16,793 nt of DNA from an uncultured Dorea sp. Its GTDB lineage: Bacteria; Bacillota; Clostridia; Lachnospirales; Lachnospiraceae. The position numbers and the translations under genes are program-made. The number at the start of each line of letters is the position of its first letter. Position 1 is the first letter of the stretch. A model generated the notes under the pieces. It worked only from the letters and a program-made list of their open reading frames with translations, was not told the origin of the DNA and ran no database searches. Location of the stretch: assembly GCA_910589275.1 (NCBI GenBank), contig CAJUTH010000053.1, forward strand, positions 1-16,793, written 5' to 3'. Of this stretch, positions 1-5,846 are shown piece by piece.

Positions 1-1
1 G

Positions 2-118
2 CAAAGGGCTGGGGTAATTTTATATCTGACCGCATTATTATTTGGCGCTTACTCTATACTATTTATTAAGCTTGCCCATCATCAATTTCAAATGTTAGTA
101 ATAATAGCAATCGTATAA
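2..118 (+). CDS. C-terminal fragment of a probable membrane protein (truncated by window edge)
   Basis: Reading from base 2 gives 38 residues with no stop, ending at TAA 116-118. The segment is strongly hydrophobic: a stretch of about 15 residues (ILYLTALLFGAYSILFI) and a second one at the very C terminus (MLVIIAIV) look like the last membrane segments of a polytopic protein. The other two forward frames hit stops early (frame 3 at bases 15-17). No family can be recognised from so short a tail. It converges on the C-GCAxxG-C-C gene. Only a weak 6-bp stem near 152-170 lies between them, so no clear terminator is visible. That this is a gene end is inferred from the open frame and its composition. 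Confidence 0.5.
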   Translation, partial: QRAGVILYLTALLFGAYSILFIKLAHHQFQMLVIIAIV

Positions 119-154
119 TTTATATTTAATTGTGCAGAAAGAACTAATAAAATT

Positions 155-613
155 CTACTTGTTAGAATCTGCATTTAATTCACGCAGGATAATTTCTGAA
201 ACCTTTTCTACAGTAAAAATAACCATTTTTATACAGTGGTCTTTCCTTTCTCTAGAATCCCTTTCCATTCCCTTTGTCAGGATACGGCAGCATGTTGCTC
301 CAAAAGTCTTTTTAAAAGCATCATGAAATTCTTCTGTTAAAGCAAAGCATCTCGCATTTTTCGGATCTCCGGGCTTAGTGCGGCCAAAGAAATATCCAAG
401 AATCATAGTACCTCCCGCAACGGTGCCGCATAGACATCCGCCTCCTCCAAGCCCCCATGGAAAGCCTGAGCTCATTGCGATAGCATCATCGGATAATTCA
501 ATCTGAAAGTGTTTGCGAAGAGCGTAAATAACGGATTCAGAACAGGCAAAACCATTACAGAATATGTCTACAGCATCTTTTTTCAATTGTTCCATATTAA
601 TATCAGTTGTCAT
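155..613 (-). CDS. C-GCAxxG-C-C family protein
   Basis: A 152-residue protein matching the C-GCAxxG-C-C family (small cysteine-rich proteins of anaerobes with a suspected redox or metal role but no established reaction). Visible features are a glycine-rich core GGGGCLCGTVAGG near residues 56-68, an early CNGFAC pair (C19, C24), C89, a CC pair at 108-109 and C127. These spaced cysteines are the family signature. The start is taken at 613 because AAGGAGG sits 7 bases upstream; an in-frame ATG nine codons further upstream lies before this site and has no ribosome binding site of its own. It is transcribed away from the DUF4153-like gene, from a promoter candidate at 651-679. Its metal or cofactor content cannot be read from the sequence. 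Confidence 0.85.
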   Translation of the reverse strand: MTTDINMEQLKKDAVDIFCNGFACSESVIYALRKHFQIELSDDAIAMSSGFPWGLGGGGCLCGTVAGGTMILGYFFGRTKPGDPKNARCFALTEEFHDAFKKTFGATCCRILTKGMERDSRERKDHCIKMVIFTVEKVSEIILRELNADSNK

Positions 614-650
614 AAGAATTCCTCCTTCATAGAAAAACAAATCTAGTTTC

Positions 651-679
651 AGTATAATCTACTTAGAAAAAAAGCGCAA
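651..679 (-). promoter_or_regulatory. Sigma-A-type promoter for the C-GCAxxG-C-C gene
   Basis: On the minus strand TTGCGC (679-674) and TATACT (656-651) are 17 bases apart. The -10 is a 5/6 match to TATAAT; the -35 matches only at TTG. Transcription would start near 644, giving a leader of about 30 bases before the ATG at 613. It lies back to back with the plus-strand promoter at 683-711. Confidence 0.5.
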
Positions 680-682
680 TCG

Positions 683-711
683 TTGACTTAAATATACGTT
701 ATAGTTATACT
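683..711 (+). promoter_or_regulatory. Sigma-A-type promoter for the DUF4153-like/plsC unit
   Basis: TTGACT (683-688) and TATACT (706-711) are separated by exactly 17 bases, each a 5/6 match to consensus. The predicted start is near 718, about 65 bases before the ATG at 783. The -35 boxes of this and the opposing promoter are separated by only three bases (680-682), so one regulator bound there could affect both genes. Confidence 0.65.
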
Positions 712-782
712 TATAAGAGAAAAATAATTGTAAAAATGTATACTAATATTCGTTAGGTATGGATAATAGGATTGGAGAAATA

Positions 783-2480
783 ATGATTAAAAGAGAAAAA
801 ATAAAAGAATTGTGGATAAAGATTTCCCAAGAAATAAGGAATGTATTAAAAAAATATCCTTTTACAATATCCGTTATAATACTGCTGACACTATTGTACA
901 TTATCCTGATAAATGAATCATCGGGATTTATTTTGGAATATTTAAATCCATTTTTAGGATGGTTTGGCGTAGGTTTATTTTTTTGTGAATCAGGTTTTGG
1001 AATCTTAAGCAGACCACCTTATAAGGTAATCGGAATATTTATATCGGCTGCTATATCGGCTTTTTTAGTTTATCAGTATCGCAGCTATTATGAAAATTGT
1101 GAGAATGATGTTTATTATATTCCCAATGATATTTGGTTTGAAAGAATTAAGATGGCTTATATTATTGTATGTCTGATTTTAGGCATTTACTTTTGCTATA
1201 GAAAATCGGGATATCTACTGCCTCAATATAGTATCAGAGTTTTTTCTAATATGGTTAAAATTCATATAATATATATGATTCTCACTAGTGGTGCGTTAAC
1301 TACAGGTATTATTATTCAGGAGCTTTTCTTTAGTGGTAATTATAACTTGGATATCATTGAAAGAATGTTGATTATTGTAACAGGATTCTTTTATGTTCCA
1401 TCAATTATATATTCTTTTTCAGAGGCAAATATTAATATAGATTCCTTTACAAAAATTCTTGTTAAGTATGTGTTATTTCCATTGACAATGTTGATATTTA
1501 TCATTATATATATTTACGTAATAAAAATATTAATATTACGAGATATACCATCGAATCAGATATTTTCAATACTAACCGGATTGTTTATTTTGGCGGCGCC
1601 CACTTGGACAATGATGGAATCTTTTGAACATGAATATTTCTGGTATTATATATCAAGAAAAATTCCTTTGCTGTTTGTTCCTCTTATACTGCTTCAGATA
1701 TATTCTATTGGAATAAGAATAAAGCAATATGGAATAACTCCGGATCGATATATGGGAGTTATGTGGATTATTCTAGAATTAATTTATTTAGTTATATATT
1801 TTAAAATGCATCGATATGCCGGCAGAATATTTGTAATTATAGCGGCTGCATCGATAACAGCTTTGCTGCTTCCACGCATAAATATGTACAGCATATCAAT
1901 ACACAGCCAGGAAAAGATATTATCCATATATAAGAAAGAAGGAAAATTATCTGAAGAAGCTGAGAAAAAAATATATGGAGCCTATGAATATCTTCAGGAT
2001 GTTCAAAACAGTGAAAAATATCTAGAAGATAAATATACGCAAGAAGAAATAGAAGAAATCACCGGATTTTATGATGAGATGGATAATAGATATTATTCTC
2101 CGGAAATCAGAATAGGTATTGACAGCTACATTGATGATTTTGATATCAGCGAATATTCAAAAATGCAGATTGTCCAGTATGATATGAATTATGATGATTC
2201 CCTACCTAATTTGAAAAAACTTAAACTTACAAAAAGAGAATCAAAGGATGAAGTAATAACGGTAGATCTGGAAAAATTAATTGAGAATTATGTAGATTAT
2301 GGGTTACAGCATATAGAAAAAGATGAATATTGCATTTCTATTGATTCTTATTATACGGAGCATTATCAGGTTAATATTGATGATGATAAAGTACTTATTA
2401 TCAAAGATATCGAAATAAAATACAACAAAGAAACAGAAAAAGTTGAATATGTGGATTTAACAGCTTATTTGTTTCAATAG
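783..2480 (+). CDS. DUF4153-like polytopic membrane protein
   Basis: A 565-residue protein. Residues about 27-365 contain roughly ten hydrophobic segments (for example 27-43, 82-97, 125-138, 161-179, 194-210, 227-251, 259-273, 294-309, 326-340, 348-363). Residues 366-565 form a hydrophilic, acidic, tyrosine-rich domain, probably exposed on one side of the membrane. The motif QYGITPDRY at 315-323 resembles the conserved motif I associate with DUF4153 proteins, whose biochemical role is unknown. The start at 783 is chosen because GGAG (774-777) lies five bases upstream; an in-frame ATG at 759 has only an AGG two bases away. It is followed after 18 bases by the acyltransferase gene, suggesting co-transcription. 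Codon use is notably AT-rich. No enzymatic function is claimed. Confidence 0.65.
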   Translation: MIKREKIKELWIKISQEIRNVLKKYPFTISVIILLTLLYIILINESSGFILEYLNPFLGWFGVGLFFCESGFGILSRPPYKVIGIFISAAISAFLVYQYRSYYENCENDVYYIPNDIWFERIKMAYIIVCLILGIYFCYRKSGYLLPQYSIRVFSNMVKIHIIYMILTSGALTTGIIIQELFFSGNYNLDIIERMLIIVTGFFYVPSIIYSFSEANINIDSFTKILVKYVLFPLTMLIFIIIYIYVIKILILRDIPSNQIFSILTGLFILAAPTWTMMESFEHEYFWYYISRKIPLLFVPLILLQIYSIGIRIKQYGITPDRYMGVMWIILELIYLVIYFKMHRYAGRIFVIIAAASITALLLPRINMYSISIHSQEKILSIYKKEGKLSEEAEKKIYGAYEYLQDVQNSEKYLEDKYTQEEIEEITGFYDEMDNRYYSPEIRIGIDSYIDDFDISEYSKMQIVQYDMNYDDSLPNLKKLKLTKRESKDEVITVDLEKLIENYVDYGLQHIEKDEYCISIDSYYTEHYQVNIDDDKVLIIKDIEIKYNKETEKVEYVDLTAYLFQ

Positions 2481-2498
2481 AGAGGAGTACCAGATACT

Positions 2499-3209
2499 AT
2501 GAAAAGAATCCTTCTTATGGTATTAAGAAATATTATTCTTGTACCATATATGTGGTGCAAATTGTGTTATCATGCGTCTCATGTGGATAAATATACGGAA
2601 GAACAGCATTACAAGATGTTGAGATTTATTGTTTTGCGTGCTAATAAGGGAGGAAATGTTACGATTCAGACTTATGGCAGGGAAAACATTCCAAATGAAA
2701 GCGGATTTATATTTTTTCCAAATCACCAGGGATTGTATGATGTATTAGCAATTGTTGAAGCTTGTTCTACTCCGTTTTCTGTTGTTGCAAAGAAAGAGAT
2801 AAAGGATATCCAATTTTTAAAACAGGTCATTGCCTGTATGAAAGGATATTTGATGGATAGAGAAGATATCAGGCAGTCCATGAAGATCATTTCTGATGTA
2901 ACGGAAGAAGTAAAAAAAGGAAGAAATTATGTTATCTTTCCAGAGGGAACACGTTCTAAGGAAGGAAATCAAGTACAAGGCTTTAAGGCAGGCAGTTTTA
3001 AGGCTGCTACAAAGGCTAAATGCCCTATTATCCCGGTAGCGTTGATTAATGCGTTTAAACCTTTCGATACGAATACAATAAGCCCTGTAACGGTTCAGGT
3101 TCATTTTCTTCCTCCTTTATATTATGAAGAATATAAAGATTTAAAGACAAAAGAGATTGCTGATAAAGTACAGAAACAGATTCAAATGACGATACTTGAA
3201 CACATGTAA
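2499..3209 (+). CDS. plsC: 1-acylglycerol-3-phosphate O-acyltransferase (PlsC family)
   Basis: A 236-residue member of the PlsC acyltransferase family, close to the usual length. These enzymes move an acyl chain to the sn-2 position of lysophosphatidic acid to make phosphatidic acid at the inner membrane face. The HX4D catalytic motif is NHQGLYD (H76, D81). The YLMDRED segment at 117-123 corresponds to the substrate-binding block. FPEGTRS at 147-153 is the glycerol-phosphate-binding block, and KCPIIPVAL at 174-182 is the fourth conserved block. A hydrophobic N terminus (residues 4-20) likely anchors it. GAGGAG at 2482-2487 supports the start. It probably shares a transcript with the membrane protein upstream. 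Several paralogues with different acceptors are common in Clostridia, so the exact substrate is uncertain. Confidence 0.88.
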   Translation: MKRILLMVLRNIILVPYMWCKLCYHASHVDKYTEEQHYKMLRFIVLRANKGGNVTIQTYGRENIPNESGFIFFPNHQGLYDVLAIVEACSTPFSVVAKKEIKDIQFLKQVIACMKGYLMDREDIRQSMKIISDVTEEVKKGRNYVIFPEGTRSKEGNQVQGFKAGSFKAATKAKCPIIPVALINAFKPFDTNTISPVTVQVHFLPPLYYEEYKDLKTKEIADKVQKQIQMTILEHM

Positions 3210-3217
3210 AGAGCGGA

Positions 3218-3244
3218 TAAAAATTATTTTAGAATATGCGATAG
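3218..3244 (+). promoter_or_regulatory. Sigma-28-like promoter candidate upstream of the DUF6033-like gene (distal)
   Basis: TAAA (3218-3221), 15 bases, then TGCGATAG (3237-3244). The Gram-positive sigma-28/SigD consensus is TAAA-N15-GCCGATAT. The -35 and spacing fit exactly and the -10 keeps the CGATA core (5 of 8 positions). It begins 9 bases after the plsC stop. Start would fall near 3251. Confidence 0.4.
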
Positions 3245-3249
3245 ACGCT

Positions 3250-3276
3250 TATGAACTATAAGAAATCCGTCGATAT
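3250..3276 (+). promoter_or_regulatory. Sigma-28-like promoter candidate upstream of the DUF6033-like gene (proximal)
   Basis: GTCGATAT at 3269-3276 matches the GCCGATAT -10 at 7 of 8 positions. The -35 position 15 bases upstream reads TATG within TTATGAA. The promoter-like region before flgM has the same TTATGAA ahead of its perfect -10, though shifted by one base. Start would fall near 3283, at the first base of the leader hairpin. Confidence 0.45.
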
Positions 3277-3280
3277 TATA

Positions 3281-3338
3281 GTATACTTATTGAACTGCTA
3301 ATGTTCAATAAGTATGTCATATTGAACGTTAGCAGTTC
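3281..3338 (+). repeat. Two mutually exclusive hairpins in the leader of the DUF6033-like gene
   Basis: Hairpin A pairs 3283-3295 (ATACTTATTGAAC) with 3303-3315, a perfect 13-bp stem with a 7-base loop. Hairpin B pairs 3292-3310 with 3320-3338, a 19-bp stem with one G-T wobble (3302:3328) and a 9-base loop. Bases 3292-3310 are needed by both, so only one can form at a time. Neither is followed by a T-tract, so this is not a standard terminator. It could be a leader switch, a transcript stabiliser or a DNA operator. Confidence 0.65.
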
Positions 3339-3375
3339 GTTAAGTGTGGATTAAGTTTAGAAAAGAGGAATTCCT

Positions 3376-4437
3376 ATGAAGGTGAATAATGAAAAAACTT
3401 ATCTAAAAAATGCACCCGTAGGATTGTCTCAGACGGATTTCCCGAAAGAAGTTAAGAACGATAATGCGTCAAACCAATCTGGCGCAGTTGAAATGATGAA
3501 TTACCTTAAGGAAAATTACAAACATATTAATTTCAGCTTTGTTTCTTTTGATAATAATAGTCAGATTGGGCAGTATGGTTCTACCATGATGGGCAAGAAT
3601 AATGTGGCAATCTCATCGGAACTGTTGGAAAAGATGAGTAAGGATGAAAATGTTAAAAATAATGTAGAGAATATTCTGCATCATTTGAGTAATTATCAAA
3701 AATCAGCACAGACAGAGGCTTTTTTAAAGGATAAAGAGCTGGTAAGTATGGGGCTGGTTATTGATGAGGACGGAAAAGTCTCTATGTGGACGGCTACAAA
3801 AGAAAGGAATAAAGAAGAAATTTATCCTACTTATTGGAGGGATAAAGAAGAGACAAATTTCTATTCTAAGTATGCCAAGAAGAAAAGTTCATCATCGAAT
3901 TACAATTTTTCACGCAGTAATAATATGATGCGTCTTGCCAGCGCTAAGAATGTGCCGGCAGTCAGGGGGTTGATTGCGGCCAAATATGGGGAAATCCAAA
4001 CAGTAAAAGCAAAAGTGAAAGATCCGGTAGAAGCTGCCGCAATTGTTCGAAAAATAAAATCAGTAATACAGAGTGGTAATATTAAGATATCAAGACTACA
4101 CAAGGAAGAGAATCTGGCTCTTTTAAAGAGGTCGGCTGAGAAAAAGATGAAGGAAAAACTTGCAAGACAGCTTGCAGAAGAACTCCGTCGTAAAAAGATT
4201 GCAAGGAAAGGGCAGGAATATTGTCAAACGGCGCATTTAGATGATGTACTGGTAAAGCCTTCTATGGATGATGAACGTTTTCGTCAAATTGCCGAACAGT
4301 ATGCAGAGTCCTTATCCCCTGCAGCATTGGCTGCTGAAACAGGCGGTACAGTGGATGTGGCAGCAGGAGGCGCCTCAGGAGCCGTAAGTGTGACGGTAAT
4401 AGCCGCACCGGTGGTTGCTGTAGACTGTATGGCATAG
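3376..4437 (+). CDS. DUF6033-like protein with basic coiled-coil extension, probably motility-linked
   Basis: A 353-residue protein of unknown function. Residues 1-165, including INFSFVSFDNNSQIGQYGS at 51-69 and an isoleucine/leucine helix region at 80-110, resemble what I recall of DUF6033, found in Lachnospiraceae. Residues 185-280 form a second, highly basic helical module: MMRLASAKNVPAVRGLIAAK, then a Lys/Arg/Glu-rich coiled coil (EKKMKEKLARQLAEELRRKK at 255-274). Residues 313-353 are rich in Ala, Gly and Val and end with a hydrophobic stretch. There is no signal peptide. AGAGGA at 3364-3369 supports the start. It stands alone between sigma-28-like motifs and the terminator shared with csrA. 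The promoter motifs and position suggest late flagellar expression; this is inference. Family assignment is from memory and moderately sure. Confidence 0.55.
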   Translation: MKVNNEKTYLKNAPVGLSQTDFPKEVKNDNASNQSGAVEMMNYLKENYKHINFSFVSFDNNSQIGQYGSTMMGKNNVAISSELLEKMSKDENVKNNVENILHHLSNYQKSAQTEAFLKDKELVSMGLVIDEDGKVSMWTATKERNKEEIYPTYWRDKEETNFYSKYAKKKSSSSNYNFSRSNNMMRLASAKNVPAVRGLIAAKYGEIQTVKAKVKDPVEAAAIVRKIKSVIQSGNIKISRLHKEENLALLKRSAEKKMKEKLARQLAEELRRKKIARKGQEYCQTAHLDDVLVKPSMDDERFRQIAEQYAESLSPAALAAETGGTVDVAAGGASGAVSVTVIAAPVVAVDCMA

Positions 4438-4444
4438 CTTCAAT

Positions 4445-4503
4445 AAAAAAGCTGTTACAATCAATTAACCTATAGGAAGTAGGCTGGTTGTAACAGCTTT
4501 GTT
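4445..4503. terminator. Bidirectional intrinsic terminator between the DUF6033-like gene and csrA
   Basis: AAAGCTGTTACAA (4448-4460) pairs perfectly with 4488-4500 (13 bp; three further inner pairs are possible with one wobble). On the plus strand the stem is followed by TTTGTTTTATTT, on the minus strand by TTTTTTATTG. It serves both converging genes. The plus-strand T-tract runs into the last codons of csrA. Confidence 0.85.
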
Positions 4504-4725
4504 TTATTTCTTTTTCAAAATCTCATTCAATACCTTCTGCGGTACTTCTGCGGATGCTTTTTTATTTTCATCTGCCGCTTCTTTTAATTCTGAGCGGAGA
4601 ACAGGTATTTCTTTGGGAGCGTCTATGGCAAGCTTTACCCAGTCAGTACCTGCATCCATGATTGTTACGGTAATATTATTATTGATTGAAAGAGATTCCC
4701 CTTTTTTACGCTGTAGTATGAGCAT
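4504..4725 (-). CDS. csrA: Carbon storage regulator CsrA (translational repressor)
   Basis: A 73-residue CsrA. This dimeric RNA-binding protein binds GGA motifs near ribosome binding sites; in B. subtilis it represses flagellin translation. The N terminus MLILQRKKGES matches the family start (L4, R6), and IDAPKEIPVLRSE at 35-47 holds the RNA-contacting R44, with leucine where many CsrAs have histidine at position 43. The tail from residue 52 (ENKKASAEVPQK...) is typical of Gram-positive CsrA, which is longer than the 61-residue E. coli protein. The start lies two bases after the fliW stop and the GGAAGGAG site lies inside the end of fliW, so translation is probably coupled. It is last in the flagellar unit and ends at the shared terminator. 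Confidence 0.95.
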   Translation of the reverse strand: MLILQRKKGESLSINNNITVTIMDAGTDWVKLAIDAPKEIPVLRSELKEAADENKKASAEVPQKVLNEILKKK

Positions 4726-4727
4726 AA

Positions 4728-5174
4728 TTATTCTCCTTCCTTTTGAATCATATCACCGAGGGTGTGGCGGAAAGTGTATTCCGGCTGTTCGAGCATTACC
4801 TGCTTTGCTTTTCTGTTTAGGGAATTGACAGCTAAAGGGGCCTTTAGGTTTACCGTAGACTGATCTGCAGGTTCTTTAATGACACTAATTACATAAAAGG
4901 AAATATCTTCCGGGGAATCTGCCTCTAAATCCTTTAAATCTTGTTCAGATATCTTTGGATTGTAAGCAGGATATATCATAAATGGATTCATTAGTATAAA
5001 GGAAAGCGTCTGATCCTCCAGACACTGTAATGAGAGCATAGAATCATCTTCATCGTGAAAGGAAAGAGGAAGATAATCCGTATAAGACTCAAATCCAAAT
5101 AATCCATTTATAACCTGAATTGTTTCTTCTTTTTCATAAGATATTTCGCCAAAATACTTTGCATTGATATTCAA
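4728..5174 (-). CDS. fliW: Flagellar assembly factor FliW (CsrA antagonist)
   Basis: A 148-residue FliW, the normal length. FliW binds either free flagellin or CsrA. When flagellin is exported, FliW is released to bind CsrA and relieve repression of flagellin translation. Family motifs are NGLFGFE at 23-29, SFILMNPFMIYPAY at 58-71, STVNLKAPLAVN at 106-117 and EYTFRHTLG at 132-140. The start codon is TTG (minus strand 5174-5172); AGGAGG nine bases upstream supports it, and no in-frame ATG lies nearby. A hairpin with a T-tract sits just upstream of the ribosome binding site (5200-5225), so supply of this gene by read-through may be reduced. The fliW-csrA order is conserved with B. subtilis. Confidence 0.95.
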   Translation of the reverse strand: MNINAKYFGEISYEKEETIQVINGLFGFESYTDYLPLSFHDEDDSMLSLQCLEDQTLSFILMNPFMIYPAYNPKISEQDLKDLEADSPEDISFYVISVIKEPADQSTVNLKAPLAVNSLNRKAKQVMLEQPEYTFRHTLGDMIQKEGE

Positions 5175-5195
5175 AATATTATACCTCCTGAGAAT

Positions 5196-5225
5196 AAAAG
5201 TAAGGGCTTTGTATTAAGCCCTTAC
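5196..5225 (-). terminator. Terminator-like hairpin between the yviE-like gene and fliW
   Basis: GTAAGGGCTT (5200-5209) pairs perfectly with AAGCCCTTAC (5216-5225): a 10-bp stem with a 6-base loop. On the minus strand it is followed by TTTTATTCTC and then the fliW AGGAGG. It overlaps the last three sense codons of the yviE-like gene, whose stop codon lies across the loop. The tract is short, so a partial terminator or an RNA-processing site is more likely than a full stop. Confidence 0.6.
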
Positions 5226-5813
5226 ATCAACATAATTTGGATCAGCACTCGGCGGTACATAAATTGGTCCGCCTACATACTCGATTAAAACATCAGGATG
5301 CTGCGTGATTGACATCTCAATATCACCAGGAATAAATTCATAATTTCCATTTAAAACCTTTAAATCGAAATTCAACTTATCCATTTCATAGTTAATCGTC
5401 AAATCAGGAGCCTGATAATTAATATCTACAGGGGCAGATGGAGTAAATCCAAGCTGGAATTCCCCGGTAGGAGCAGCGGTTCTCTGCTGCATAATCTGGC
5501 CGATTACATCCTCACCAATATCTGCTTTTAATAAGAGCTGTCCTTCTTGAGCCAATTGTGCGGTTGCACTGTAAGCAGCTTCAATTCCTTTTTGTGCAGT
5601 TTGTGAAACTGCTTGAGTTGTTGTAGGAACAATAGAGCTTCTTGCAGCAGAGGAATCCAGATTCAATTTAACAGGACGGCTTTTAATGGATAACCCCCCC
5701 TTGTTTCTTCTGATTTCTAGCTCGGCTTGCGAACTTCTGCGTTCAAAACGGGCGCTGTTAATCTTCAATTCATATTGGATAGGGACCGTCGTAATCTTAA
5801 TAAGTTGATTCAT
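5214..5813 (-). CDS. yviE: DUF6470 family protein (YviE-like)
   Basis: A 199-residue protein that I place in DUF6470, the family of B. subtilis YviE, from its sequence character and from its exact position between flgL and fliW. No function is established. It is polar with short beta-like repeats: an N-terminal block (residues 1-55: ITTVPIQYELKINSARFE, then RRNKGGLSIKSRPVKLNLD), a helical Ala/Gln-rich middle (about 60-110) and a C-terminal block rich in alternating hydrophobics (INYQAPDLTINYEMDKLNFDL region). No signal peptide or membrane segment is seen. AAGGAGGT eight bases upstream gives a strong start. A run of seven G in the coding strand (plus-strand C7 at 5694-5700) lies in the AAG GGG GGG codons. 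Its stop is buried in the hairpin before fliW. Confidence 0.8.
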   Translation of the reverse strand: MNQLIKITTVPIQYELKINSARFERRSSQAELEIRRNKGGLSIKSRPVKLNLDSSAARSSIVPTTTQAVSQTAQKGIEAAYSATAQLAQEGQLLLKADIGEDVIGQIMQQRTAAPTGEFQLGFTPSAPVDINYQAPDLTINYEMDKLNFDLKVLNGNYEFIPGDIEMSITQHPDVLIEYVGGPIYVPPSADPNYVDVRA

Positions 5814-5846
5814 AAATGGTTACCTCCTTTCTATAAAAAATAATAA

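Noticed and set aside
152..170. Stem ATTCTA/TAGAAT near the end of the C-GCAxxG-C-C gene as a terminator
   Set aside because: Only six AT-rich base pairs and no clear T-tract on the needed strand.
690..716. Possible MerR-type operator within the plus-strand promoter (TATAC and CTTATAAG repeats)
   Set aside because: The spacer is the normal 17 bases rather than 19-20 and the dyad is short and AT-rich, so chance is likely.
3281..3340. Reading the double hairpin as the terminator of plsC
   Set aside because: Neither stem is followed by a T-tract on the plus strand; promoter motifs lie between plsC and the hairpins.
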